In this document: positions 1-7,184 of the stretch, one piece after another
How positions within the stretch are numbered: the stretch's first letter is position 1
How the letters are laid out: every line of letters begins with the position of its first letter
From: Anaerolineales bacterium
GTDB taxonomy: Bacteria > Chloroflexota > Anaerolineae > Anaerolineales > JABWBV01
Assembly (NCBI GenBank): GCA_027019845.1
Contig: JALUWE010000493.1
Span: forward strand, 1-7,184
DNA length: 7,184 bases
Reading direction: 5' to 3'
Notes under the pieces: generated by a model
Seen by the model: the letters and a program-made list of their open reading frames with translations, nothing else
Database searches by the model: none
Told to the model about the DNA's origin: nothing
Program-made: the position numbers and the translations under genes

Positions 1-153
1 GATCTCCACGTGCCCAGTAACCTGATCGAACATGTGGAAGACGTACATCTGATGATGGAGCACCTGATTACCAAACTCCTGCGAGAAAAAGCGCAGACGG
101 AGGCGGCCCCCATTGGGCAGCCGGCCTCTGTACCTGTGCTTGTAGACGTGTAG
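1..153 (+). CDS. SIS-domain phosphosugar isomerase, GmhA-like (3' end only)
   Basis: This is the last 50 codons of a gene that begins left of the window, read in frame 1 and stopping with TAG at 151-153. The visible piece contains VPSNLIEHVEDVHLMMEHLI. This matches the usual C-terminal end of SIS-domain sedoheptulose-7-phosphate isomerases (GmhA family): a VPS strand, then a final helix carrying a Q/H-x-x-E-D-x-H type pattern whose His and Glu lie at the active site in that family. A polar and then hydrophobic tail of about 25 residues (KAQTEAAPIGQPASVP and so on) follows and looks unstructured. The enzyme would convert sedoheptulose 7-phosphate to manno-heptose 7-phosphate, the first step of activated heptose synthesis. 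The convergent neighbour is the GmhB-type phosphatase of the same pathway, which supports the call. Other SIS proteins end in a similar way, so the exact substrate is an inference. Confidence 0.7.
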   Translation, partial: DLHVPSNLIEHVEDVHLMMEHLITKLLREKAQTEAAPIGQPASVPVLVDV

Positions 154-193
154 GGTTGCGCTTATCTTCCGCGGGGGTGGTGAACTACCGGGT

Positions 194-763
194 TCATGCA
201 CGCAGGTCGAGCAGCGCGCTCACCGCAGCCGAGAGCGTATCGAAAATCGGAAATCCCCCTAATTCTTTGGGAACCGGCATTGTGTTTTGGACTGTCCCCC
301 GTCCTGTGCGAACGAGCACGTTCAACGGCACCCCGGCCCGCTTCCCCGCCAGCAAGTCCGTCAGTGCGTCTCCAATCATGATGGATTTGCCCACCTCCAA
401 CCGCAATTCCCGCGCTGCCTCGAGCAGCAGGCCAGGCTGCGGTTTGCGGCAATTACAGCCCTCTTCGGGCGCATGTGGGCACATGAAAACCCCATCGATC
501 CGTCCGCCCGCTTCTTCTATTGTTTTTACCAATTGCGTGTTGATGCTCTCCGCCTCTATCCGCGAGATGATCCCCCGCCCGACCGCAGACTGATTGGTGA
601 CAATCACGATCTTGTACGGGCTGTGCTTCAGCCGGGCGAGCGCGGACAACGCCTGGGAGAAGATGTCTACATCCGCCCAGGAACGAATGTAGTTGGCGCG
701 GTTTTCGACGATAACGCCGTCGCGGTCGAGAAAAATTGCCGGAGAGAGTGCTTGCTTGATCAT
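194..763 (-). CDS. gmhB: D-glycero-manno-heptose bisphosphate 7-phosphatase (GmhB-type HAD phosphatase)
   Basis: A 189-residue protein of the usual GmhB length. HAD motif I is FLDRDGVI (nucleophile D13, acid/base D15), motif II is TNQS (56-59), the motif III lysine lies in RKP (K107), and motif IV is GDALTD (D132, D136). The loop CPHAPEEGCNCRKPQPG places C95, H97, C103 and C105 as the zinc site typical of GmhB and the related HisB phosphatase domain. GmhB enzymes remove the 7-phosphate from heptose 1,7-bisphosphate in the cytoplasm, before nucleotide activation. The start ATG (complement of 761-763) has AGGAAGG about 9 nt upstream on the minus strand. The gene is convergent with the GmhA-like fragment (40-bp gap) and divergent from the acyltransferase gene (34-bp gap). 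A histidinol-phosphatase role is possible for this subfamily, but the heptose-type neighbour argues for GmhB. Confidence 0.9.
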   Translation of the reverse strand: MIKQALSPAIFLDRDGVIVENRANYIRSWADVDIFSQALSALARLKHSPYKIVIVTNQSAVGRGIISRIEAESINTQLVKTIEEAGGRIDGVFMCPHAPEEGCNCRKPQPGLLLEAARELRLEVGKSIMIGDALTDLLAGKRAGVPLNVLVRTGRGTVQNTMPVPKELGGFPIFDTLSAAVSALLDLRA

Positions 764-797
764 AAAAAATTACCTTCCTGCCGGGAGATGATCGCGG

Positions 798-1526
798 ATG
801 CTTGAGCAAGTCAGACTGTATCTCAACCGGCAGGCCAGCAGTTTTGGCCGCTATCTCCTCGAACAGAGCATTTCCCTGCTCTTTGGCTGGCTCCCGACCT
901 TTTTCGGGATCGGCATCCGGGGCATCGTCTATCGGCTGATTTTGCACATGGACGGCTGGGCAGCCATCGAGAATGGCGTCCGTTTGCGGTTTGCAGACCA
1001 GATTCGGCTAGGGCACGGCGTTTATCTGGACCAAAACACGTACCTTCACGCCTGCCCCAACGGAATAACGGTGGGTGCTGGCAGCATTGTGATGCACGGC
1101 GCCGTGCTCCACGTCTACAACTTCCGGGAAATTCCGCACGCGGGCATCTGGATTGGCGAAAACAGCCTGATCGGCGAATACACCGTGGTGCGCGGGCAGG
1201 GAGGGGTGCGCATCGGAGACCGCGTGTACACCTCCCCATTTACCCAGATCATCGCCGTCAACCACGTGTTCGACGACCCCAACCGGCCTTTTGTCCAACA
1301 GGGCATCACCGCTGAGGGCATTGTCATCGAAGATGATGTCTGGATAGGGGCCGGCGCCATTATAACGGACGGTGTGCGGGTCGGGAAAGGCGCGGTGATC
1401 GCGGCTGGCGCGGTGGTCACTCGCGATGTGCCTGCCCATACCGTGGTGGCCGGTGTTCCCGCCAGAGTGATCAAAGAGATTCAAAATTCGGACGTGCAAA
1501 CACAACGTTCCAACGTGTTTTTTTAG
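798..1526 (+). CDS. Left-handed beta-helix O-acyltransferase (WbbJ / maltose acetyltransferase-like)
   Basis: A 242-residue cytoplasmic enzyme of the hexapeptide-repeat family, which typically moves an acetyl group from acetyl-CoA to a sugar hydroxyl. Residues 20-50 are hydrophobic and amphipathic (LLFGWLPTFFGIGIRGIVYR), as in longer family members that sit at the membrane. From about residue 57 to 225 there are imperfect hexapeptide turns such as VRLRFADQIRLGHGVYLD, IWIGENSLIGEYTVV, VRIGDRVYTSPFTQI and VWIGAGAIITDGVRVGKGAVI. The presumed catalytic histidine is H156 in AVNHVFDD. The end signature AGVPARVIKEI (218-228) closes the helix. The ATG at 798 follows GGGAG (783-787). The stop lies 18 nt before the glycosyltransferase start, so the two are probably co-transcribed. 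The neighbours point to decoration of a surface glycan or a lipid-linked sugar. The acceptor cannot be read from the sequence. Confidence 0.88.
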   Translation: MLEQVRLYLNRQASSFGRYLLEQSISLLFGWLPTFFGIGIRGIVYRLILHMDGWAAIENGVRLRFADQIRLGHGVYLDQNTYLHACPNGITVGAGSIVMHGAVLHVYNFREIPHAGIWIGENSLIGEYTVVRGQGGVRIGDRVYTSPFTQIIAVNHVFDDPNRPFVQQGITAEGIVIEDDVWIGAGAIITDGVRVGKGAVIAAGAVVTRDVPAHTVVAGVPARVIKEIQNSDVQTQRSNVFF

Positions 1527-1532
1527 CAAAAT

Positions 1533-1537
1533 GGAGA
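1533..1537 (+). promoter_or_regulatory. Ribosome binding site that fixes the GTG start of the glycosyltransferase
   Basis: GGAGA lies 7 nt before GTG at 1545-1547. The nearby ATG at 1531 overlaps this site and is out of frame. The family's N-terminal strand (LSVVIPAYNE) begins only three residues after the GTG, so there is no room for a later start. Confidence 0.7.
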
Positions 1538-1544
1538 ACCAACT

Positions 1545-2741
1545 GTGGCTACCTTATCTGTCGTAATTCCTGCATATAACGAAGAATCGGGCATAAAAGA
1601 GATCGCTTTGCGTGTGCTGGCAGTAAAGGACGACCTGGCAAAAGTCGGTGTAGACCAGCTCGAGTTGTTGGTGGTGGATGATGGCTCCCACGACCGAACC
1701 GCGGAGATCACCAGCCAGATCGAGGACGTCCGCCTCATCCGCCATCCCCAAAACAGAGGCTATGGCGCGGCCCTGAAAACCGGCTTTTCCGCGGCCAAAG
1801 GCGATCTGATCGGCTTTCTGGACGCAGATGGCACCTACCCGCCGGAATCCTTCCCCGAATTGTGCCGCGAGGCCCTCAATGGCAGCGAGCTGGTGATCGG
1901 GTCACGAATGGCCGGGGCCGAAAGCCGGATGCCGTTGACACGCAAAATTGGCAACCTATTCTTCGCCAGCCTGCTGACCCTGTTCAGCCACCAGCGCGTC
2001 TCGGACAGCGCCAGCGGGATGCGGGTGTTCAAACGCGACATTCTGGAGCGGCTATACCCCCTGCCAGACGGGTTGAACCTGACCCCGGTGATGAGCACCC
2101 GTGCCATTCACGAGGGCATCAAGATGAAGGAAGTGCCCATCACCTACGACGAGCGGATTGGCCGCTCCAAATTGAGCGTGGTGCGCGATGGCTCGCTCTT
2201 CCTGCAATCCATGATTTGGACCGTCTTGACTTACAATCCCGTGCGGATTCTGGGTTTTCTGGGGCTGTTGGGCATCGCTTTTACCCTGCTGGTAGGCGCG
2301 GGGCTGGTGATCGCTCGCTTGAGCGGGGTGACCACCTTGGGGCCGTGGGGGGTTGCCGCGCTGTTTGCCGCGGTGGTGACCGGCATCACAGGCGTAAGCG
2401 TTTTTGCCCTGGGCACCACCTTCAATTACCTGATCTCCCTGTTTTACAAACGACCTATCCGCCAGGGGTTGTTTGGCCGCCCGCTTTTCAAGGTCTCGCT
2501 CGACCACCACTTCGGCTGGGCCGGGCTGGTGGTGTTGGGCCTCGGCCTGGTTATCTCCATCGTCAGCCTCGCATTGGGGCTAAACGGATGGGAGATCAAC
2601 CGCCTATGGCTGTATCTGATGGGCAGCGCCATGTTTATGCTGGTTGGGATTCAGTTGATCATCTATTGGATTTTGATGCGTGTGTTGGAAGAATTGAGCC
2701 AGCGCGAGCTGTTGACCAAAAAAGATTTGGGTACGGCCTGA
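1545..2741 (+). CDS. Membrane glycosyltransferase family 2 (polyprenyl-phosphate / dolichol-phosphate sugar synthase-like)
   Basis: A 398-residue protein with a GTG start. The GT-A catalytic domain fills residues 1-215: SVVIPAYNE at 5-13, VVDDGSHDRT (D45, D46) for nucleotide binding, the metal-binding DAD at 93-95 in FLDADGTYPP, VIGSRM at 117-122, SASGMRVFKR at 155-164 and GRSKLSVVRDG at 206-216. The last two are hallmarks of the branch that uses polyprenyl or dolichyl phosphate as acceptor. Four hydrophobic segments follow, at about 235-259, 266-292, 324-346 and 353-380, ending in a short charged tail. The enzyme probably transfers a sugar from a nucleotide sugar to a lipid carrier at the inner face of the membrane. 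Family precedents are ArnC and GtrB, which have two C-terminal helices, so four suggests a distinct subgroup. The gene follows the acyltransferase by 18 nt. The donor sugar is not evident, although heptose or mannose is suggested by the gmh genes. Confidence 0.9.
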   Translation: MATLSVVIPAYNEESGIKEIALRVLAVKDDLAKVGVDQLELLVVDDGSHDRTAEITSQIEDVRLIRHPQNRGYGAALKTGFSAAKGDLIGFLDADGTYPPESFPELCREALNGSELVIGSRMAGAESRMPLTRKIGNLFFASLLTLFSHQRVSDSASGMRVFKRDILERLYPLPDGLNLTPVMSTRAIHEGIKMKEVPITYDERIGRSKLSVVRDGSLFLQSMIWTVLTYNPVRILGFLGLLGIAFTLLVGAGLVIARLSGVTTLGPWGVAALFAAVVTGITGVSVFALGTTFNYLISLFYKRPIRQGLFGRPLFKVSLDHHFGWAGLVVLGLGLVISIVSLALGLNGWEINRLWLYLMGSAMFMLVGIQLIIYWILMRVLEELSQRELLTKKDLGTA

Positions 2742-2763
2742 CACGCCACTTCCCGTGTTCCAA

Positions 2764-2770
2764 TCAAGAG
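2764..2770. repeat. Left copy of 7-bp target site duplication (TCAAGAG)
   Basis: TCAAGAG directly abuts the left terminal inverted repeat. The identical heptamer abuts the right one at 2927-2933. The bases beyond each copy do not match, so 7 bp is the exact length. Confidence 0.75.
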
Positions 2771-2790
2771 CAGGAGTTACGCAGTTCATG
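2771..2790 (+). repeat. Left terminal inverted repeat of the MITE
   Basis: CAGGAGTTACGCAGTTCATG. The complement of the right end reads CAGGACTTACGCAGTTGATG, so the two differ only at positions 6 and 17. Confidence 0.85.
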
Positions 2791-2794
2791 CCTG

Positions 2795-2890
2795 TGGTGT
2801 CATTGTGAGGCGGGCTTTGCCTGCCGAAGCAATCTCCTCCACGATGGAGGGGATTGCTTCGCACCCCTTCGGGTGCTCGCAATGACACCA
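2795..2890. repeat. Inner nested palindrome of the MITE (long hairpin)
   Basis: TGGTGTCATTGTGAGG (2795-2810) pairs with 2875-2890, and GAAGCAATCTCCTCCA (2826-2841) pairs with 2845-2860 around a CGA loop. The stretches between these arms (2811-2825 and 2861-2874) pair poorly and would form an internal loop or a side hairpin. If the operon is transcribed through, this is a stable RNA structure between the glycosyltransferase and radical SAM cistrons. No U-run follows it, so it is not a standard intrinsic terminator. Confidence 0.8.
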
Positions 2891-2906
2891 AACCCGTACT
2901 TGATTT

Positions 2907-2926
2907 CATCAACTGCGTAAGTCCTG
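2907..2926 (-). repeat. Right terminal inverted repeat of the MITE
   Basis: CATCAACTGCGTAAGTCCTG, complementary to the left end at 18 of 20 positions and directly followed by TCAAGAG. Confidence 0.85.
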
Positions 2927-2933
2927 TCAAGAG
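2927..2933. repeat. Right copy of 7-bp target site duplication, overlapping the next gene's Shine-Dalgarno
   Basis: TCAAGAG follows the right terminal repeat without a gap. Its last bases form the start of AGAGGAG, the ribosome binding site of the radical SAM gene, so the insertion point falls within that signal. Confidence 0.75.
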
Positions 2934-2936
2934 GAG
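2932..2936 (+). promoter_or_regulatory. Ribosome binding site of the radical SAM gene, partly inside the target duplication
   Basis: AGGAG at 2932-2936 (within GAGGAGAG) lies 4 nt before ATG 2941, or 16 nt before the in-frame ATG at 2953. The first is tight but the better fit. The reading frame stays open upstream to 2854, but that extension runs through the mobile element and is not expected to be translated. Confidence 0.65.
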
Positions 2937-2940
2937 AGCT

Positions 2941-4617
<1,677 letters not shown>

Positions 4618-4620
4618 GCC

Positions 4621-4626
4621 GAGGTG
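4621..4626 (+). promoter_or_regulatory. Ribosome binding site supporting the TTG start at 4632
   Basis: GAGGTG lies 5 nt before TTG 4632-4634. The only early in-frame ATG (4674) would begin inside the hydrophobic core and drop the two lysines of the signal peptide, so the TTG is preferred. Confidence 0.55.
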
Positions 4627-4631
4627 CTTCT

Positions 4632-4724
4632 TTGAAAAACAAATTGCTCACCACTACCGGAGCGCTGCCTGGTATGTTGGTGGTAGCATTTATCCTGTTG
4701 CTTGGGGTGAATGGCGCATTGGCT
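4632..4724 (+). other. Signal peptide of the secreted propeller protein
   Basis: Codons 1-31: a short lysine-bearing n-region, a hydrophobic core of about 14 residues, and ALA before QA as a signal peptidase I site. There is no lipobox cysteine, so the protein is not predicted to be a lipoprotein. Confidence 0.8.
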
Positions 4725-7184
4725 CAAGCCAGTTCAGAAGGCTGGTCGCCGCCCGTCAATCTCTCGCGGTCCGGCTCTTCCAACAGCCCTGTCATGGTGG
4801 TGGATAACGAGGGAACGATCCACGTTGTCTGGGTGGATGAATTTTTCGGCGCAGTATACACACGCAACGTTGATGGCGAATGGACGGAGCCGGCCCCGCG
4901 AGAATTCCCCTTCGAGACGTTCGAGCCTGCGCTCATTGCAGATAACGCGGGCGCCATTCACGCTTTCTGGGTTGCAGCCGGAAACGATCTCAGCACGCTG
5001 AACTACAGCAGAATCAGCGTTGCAGCCATGGACAGCGGCAGTTGGACCACGCCGGAGATACTGGCGGAATCCGTGTTGGATTTCGATGTGGCCGTGGACG
5101 AGCAGGGAAACCTGCACCTGAGCTATGTCCAATCTGCCGATTCCGAAGACTCCCCCGCGGGGGTTTACTATCGTTATCGCGGGGAGAACGGAGTCTGGAC
5201 GCAGCCCGCTTTGCTTTACCAATCTCTGTATTTTCGGGGACTCGCTCCCGAAGAGGCCAACGTCGAGATAGCGCTATTGCCCGTAGATGAAGAGACGCAA
5301 AACATCTTTGTCGCCTGGGATAATCGCCCTCGCAAAAAGCTGCTGATGAGCTATTCCCAAGACGGCGGGGAAACCTGGAGCGAGCCTTTGACTGTTGCTG
5401 CTCCTCTGGATATTACCGATACGGACACCCCCCAACTGGCGGATTTCGCATCCGCAAAAAACAGTGTGCTGTTGATCTGGCGAGAGGTGCAAGATGGCGC
5501 CGGCTGTACCCAATTCTTCCAGGTATTTTCCTCTGATGGGACGGCTGCCAGCGATCCCCGCTCGATGTTGGAAGAATTGCCCGGATGCCCGGAAGAGAAC
5601 CGGCTGTTGGCCGGCTCGAATGGGCTGACCTTATTGCGAACCTCTGTCCTCAATCGAATATACCTGCTGGCCTGGGACGGCAAGAAATGGAGCTTGCCAC
5701 AGCCACAAGAAGACCTGTCCAGTTTTATCGATCCAGATACCTCTCAACCCTTTACCCTGCAATGTATGCAAACCGTCCTGGTTGGCGAAAACGAATTGCT
5801 CATGGTGGGCTGCGACGCTGAAGCGGGTGGAGACATCTGGTTCACAAGCAGCAAGATAGCGGACGTCTCCGATTGGTTTTCCTCCCCTTCTATCTGGAGC
5901 CAACCGGACGCCGCGGCCTCAGTGCCCGCTGATATTTCATCGCTCGTGCTTCTGGCCGATGCCAGGAATCGCCTGCATGCCGTCTGGGTGGAAACTTTAC
6001 CCGCAGGGGATACGATCAATTATGCCCGCTGGCGCGAGGGGGGGTGGACATCTGTCCTGGCAACCCTTCAGCCGCCCTCCCGGCTGGCAACGAACTTGTC
6101 GGCTGCTTTGGGGCCAAAAGAACGTTTGCTGATCGTCTGGAGCAATGGCGAAATTGGGGAGATTTATTTCAGTTGGACGGGCGCCGGTGAAGATGGACGG
6201 CTGTTGGAGTGGGCAGAGCCTGTTCCCCTGCCCATGCCCAGGCCGGTAGGCAGCTCGCCGGATATTGTTGTCGATGATCAGGGGACCATTACCGTGGTCT
6301 ACACCATTCCCCTGAATGAGGACCGCGGGGTATATGTAACCCAATCCGAAGACAATGGCACCACGTGGTCCGACCCGGTCCAGGTGCTGGATGGCCTGGC
6401 CTTAGGGTGGGAAATGGTCGCCCGGGCCGACCTGAGCCGCACCCTGAATGGCCGGTTGCACGTTTTGGCCGCCCGTTCTCCGCTGCCTGGCGGCACGGGA
6501 ACGAGCGCCTTGTTTTATACCGCCTCCCAGGATGGCATCACCTGGACGGTGCCCGCTCAGGTGACGGAGGGCGAAGTTGTTTGGGCGCAGATTCAGGGTG
6601 TGGGGGCGAGCACTGTATACCGAATCTGGCAGGAAATGCGAAAGGGTGTGATCGTTACCTGGTTGGAAACGTCCACCGACAACGGCTTGAGCTGGTCTGC
6701 TCCGGTCAATTTTGCCGGACTGGAAGCCAGAATGGGGCCGGCCAGCCTCGCCCTGGATAGGGCCGGGCAGCTCCACCTGCTGCAACTCGCAGAGGAGATC
6801 GCTGGCCTGCTCCAGTTGCGAGAGTGGGTCTGGAACGGCGAAAATTGGACCGCCATAGAACACCTGGAACTGGGCCCGGGTAGCCTGAGCGATCAGGAAT
6901 TTCAGCTTGCGTCCAGCGTCCTTGCGAACGACTTTTTGGGCGTTGTAATCTCCAGACCGGCTGAAGGCCTTCTCGAAGAGGGCACTGAACTGCTGTTTAC
7001 CGGCCGGAGGCTGGAACTGCCGGCTGAAATCCCCCAGTCGCAGCCTGCTGCCCCTTCCACGCCGTCGCCAACGGCAACTCCCCTCCCTACGCCCACCCCC
7101 ACCCCTACCCCCACCCCCCTGGCACGGCCCGCTGCGGGGCCGGCCAATCAGAATGCGAACCCCTTTCGCGGGCTGGATACCCGC
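4632..7184 (+). CDS. Secreted beta-propeller protein with Asp-box (BNR) repeats and Pro-Thr linker (3' end beyond window)
   Basis: One uninterrupted frame of 851 codons from TTG 4632 to the right edge, with no stop seen. Residues 1-31 are a signal peptide: lysines at 2 and 4, hydrophobic core MLVVAFILLLGVNG, and an AxA site (ALA, cleaved before QASS). The mature part repeats a propeller-blade pattern, D-x-x-G-x-[IL]-H-x-x-W or variants, at about residues 58, 104, 156, 443, 548, 604 and 709. Asp-boxes (SxDxGxTW) occur at 242-249 (SQDGGETW), 572-579 (SEDNGTTW) and 681-688 (STDNGLSW), with a one-residue-short form at 632-638 (SQDGITW). Residues 808-829 are a Pro-Thr linker, after which the chain continues. 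This architecture is seen in sialidase-like and other carbohydrate-binding surface proteins. I see no sialidase F/YRIP motif, so enzymatic activity is not supported and a binding or scaffold role is equally possible. The gene starts 14 nt after the radical SAM stop, which suggests co-transcription. Confidence 0.85.
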   Translation, partial: MKNKLLTTTGALPGMLVVAFILLLGVNGALAQASSEGWSPPVNLSRSGSSNSPVMVVDNEGTIHVVWVDEFFGAVYTRNVDGEWTEPAPREFPFETFEPALIADNAGAIHAFWVAAGNDLSTLNYSRISVAAMDSGSWTTPEILAESVLDFDVAVDEQGNLHLSYVQSADSEDSPAGVYYRYRGENGVWTQPALLYQSLYFRGLAPEEANVEIALLPVDEETQNIFVAWDNRPRKKLLMSYSQDGGETWSEPLTVAAPLDITDTDTPQLADFASAKNSVLLIWREVQDGAGCTQFFQVFSSDGTAASDPRSMLEELPGCPEENRLLAGSNGLTLLRTSVLNRIYLLAWDGKKWSLPQPQEDLSSFIDPDTSQPFTLQCMQTVLVGENELLMVGCDAEAGGDIWFTSSKIADVSDWFSSPSIWSQPDAAASVPADISSLVLLADARNRLHAVWVETLPAGDTINYARWREGGWTSVLATLQPPSRLATNLSAALGPKERLLIVWSNGEIGEIYFSWTGAGEDGRLLEWAEPVPLPMPRPVGSSPDIVVDDQGTITVVYTIPLNEDRGVYVTQSEDNGTTWSDPVQVLDGLALGWEMVARADLSRTLNGRLHVLAARSPLPGGTGTSALFYTASQDGITWTVPAQVTEGEVVWAQIQGVGASTVYRIWQEMRKGVIVTWLETSTDNGLSWSAPVNFAGLEARMGPASLALDRAGQLHLLQLAEEIAGLLQLREWVWNGENWTAIEHLELGPGSLSDQEFQLASSVLANDFLGVVISRPAEGLLEEGTELLFTGRRLELPAEIPQSQPAAPSTPSPTATPLPTPTPTPTPTPLARPAAGPANQNANPFRGLDTR
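7053..7118 (+). repeat. Pro-Thr low-complexity linker, C-rich hexamer repeat
   Basis: Codons 808-829 encode alternating Pro and Thr with a few Ser, Ala and Leu. The DNA is a near-repeat of CCC-ACC and CCT-ACC. Linkers of this type join extracellular domains to cell-wall or membrane anchors and are prone to length change by slippage. The same stretch (7092-7119) carries five runs of 3-6 G on the minus strand. Confidence 0.85.

Larger units (their letters stand above)
2771..2926. mobile_element. MITE-like non-autonomous palindromic element, 156 bp, with terminal inverted repeats
   Basis: The element has no coding capacity of its own. Its ends are imperfect 20-bp inverted repeats (2771-2790 and 2907-2926, 18 of 20 matching), flanked by the 7-bp direct repeat TCAAGAG. 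Inside are two further inverted pairs: 2795-2810 with 2875-2890 (14 of 16) and 2826-2841 with 2845-2860 (15 of 16, the odd pair being a G-T wobble in RNA), closed by the 3-nt loop CGA. A separate small hairpin, GCACCC-CTTC-GGGTGC, lies at 2861-2876. The two halves are unequal: the right side has 16 bp between the terminal and inner repeats, the left only 5 bp. This fits a miniature inverted-repeat transposable element moved in trans by a transposase encoded elsewhere. The arm containing GTCATTGCGAG and GAAGCAATC resembles interspersed palindromes I recall from Chloroflexota and similar genomes. I cannot assign the transposase family from sequence alone. Confidence 0.85.

Noticed and set aside
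154..193. Possible terminator between the convergent gmhA-like and gmhB genes
   Set aside because: The only inverted pair (GGTGGT with ACTACC) is short with a 2-nt loop, and there is no T-run on either strand.
156..805. Plus-strand open frames across the gmhB region (145 and 172 codons)
   Set aside because: They are antisense shadows of gmhB, whose catalytic motifs are all present on the minus strand.
1862..2920. Plus-strand open frame of 352 codons overlapping the glycosyltransferase
   Set aside because: It lies in another frame of a strongly supported gene, has an Arg/Pro-rich composition without any motif, and its tail runs through the mobile element.
2854..2940. Possible 29-residue N-terminal extension of the radical SAM protein from a TTG
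   Set aside because: The extension is translated mobile-element sequence, has no ribosome binding site, and a good AGGAG site precedes ATG 2941.
4674..4676. ATG as an alternative start of the secreted propeller protein
   Set aside because: It would remove the positively charged n-region of the signal peptide and has no ribosome binding site at the right distance.
5152..5163. Perfect 12-bp palindrome CCCCCGCGGGGG
   Set aside because: It lies inside the propeller reading frame, has no loop for a hairpin, and is plausible by chance in GC-rich codons.

Overview
The window looks like part of a cell-envelope or surface-glycan locus from a GC-rich bacterium. My best guess is a member of the Chloroflexota (Anaerolineae-like). 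This rests on the Pro-Thr linker in a large secreted protein, the style of the interspersed palindromic element (arms containing GGTGTCATTGCGAG and GAAGCAATC), and the use of GTG and TTG starts. It is an inference from style, not a phylogenetic result. No rRNA, tRNA, CRISPR array or phage genes were seen.

Layout. (1) Positions 1-153 hold the 3' end of a plus-strand SIS-domain sugar-phosphate isomerase, probably GmhA-like. (2) Positions 194-763 on the minus strand hold a GmhB-type HAD phosphatase, tail-to-tail with it. Together they suggest synthesis of an activated heptose. (3) A gap of only 34 bp separates gmhB from a divergent plus-strand run: a left-handed beta-helix O-acyltransferase (798-1526), a polyprenyl-phosphate-type family 2 glycosyltransferase with four C-terminal membrane segments (1545-2741, GTG start), a B12-binding-type radical SAM protein (2941-4617), and a large exported beta-propeller protein (from 4632, TTG start) that is still open at the right edge. 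The gaps between these genes are 18, 199 and 14 nt.

The 199-nt gap is explained by a 156-bp non-coding mobile element (2771-2926). It has 20-bp imperfect terminal inverted repeats, nested internal palindromes and a perfect 7-bp flanking duplication (TCAAGAG). The insertion landed at the Shine-Dalgarno sequence of the radical SAM gene. The target duplication regenerated that site, so the gene still has a ribosome binding site. Without the element the gap would be 36 nt, which fits an operon.

Working model (inference): heptose precursors are made by the GmhA/GmhB-like enzymes. The membrane glycosyltransferase loads a sugar onto a lipid carrier, the acyltransferase decorates it, and the radical SAM enzyme modifies a lipid, glycan or related substrate. 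The propeller protein acts outside the membrane. None of these genes belongs to an obviously new family. The most unusual feature is the element and its relation to the downstream ribosome binding site, followed by the uncharacterised pairing of the radical SAM gene with its neighbours.
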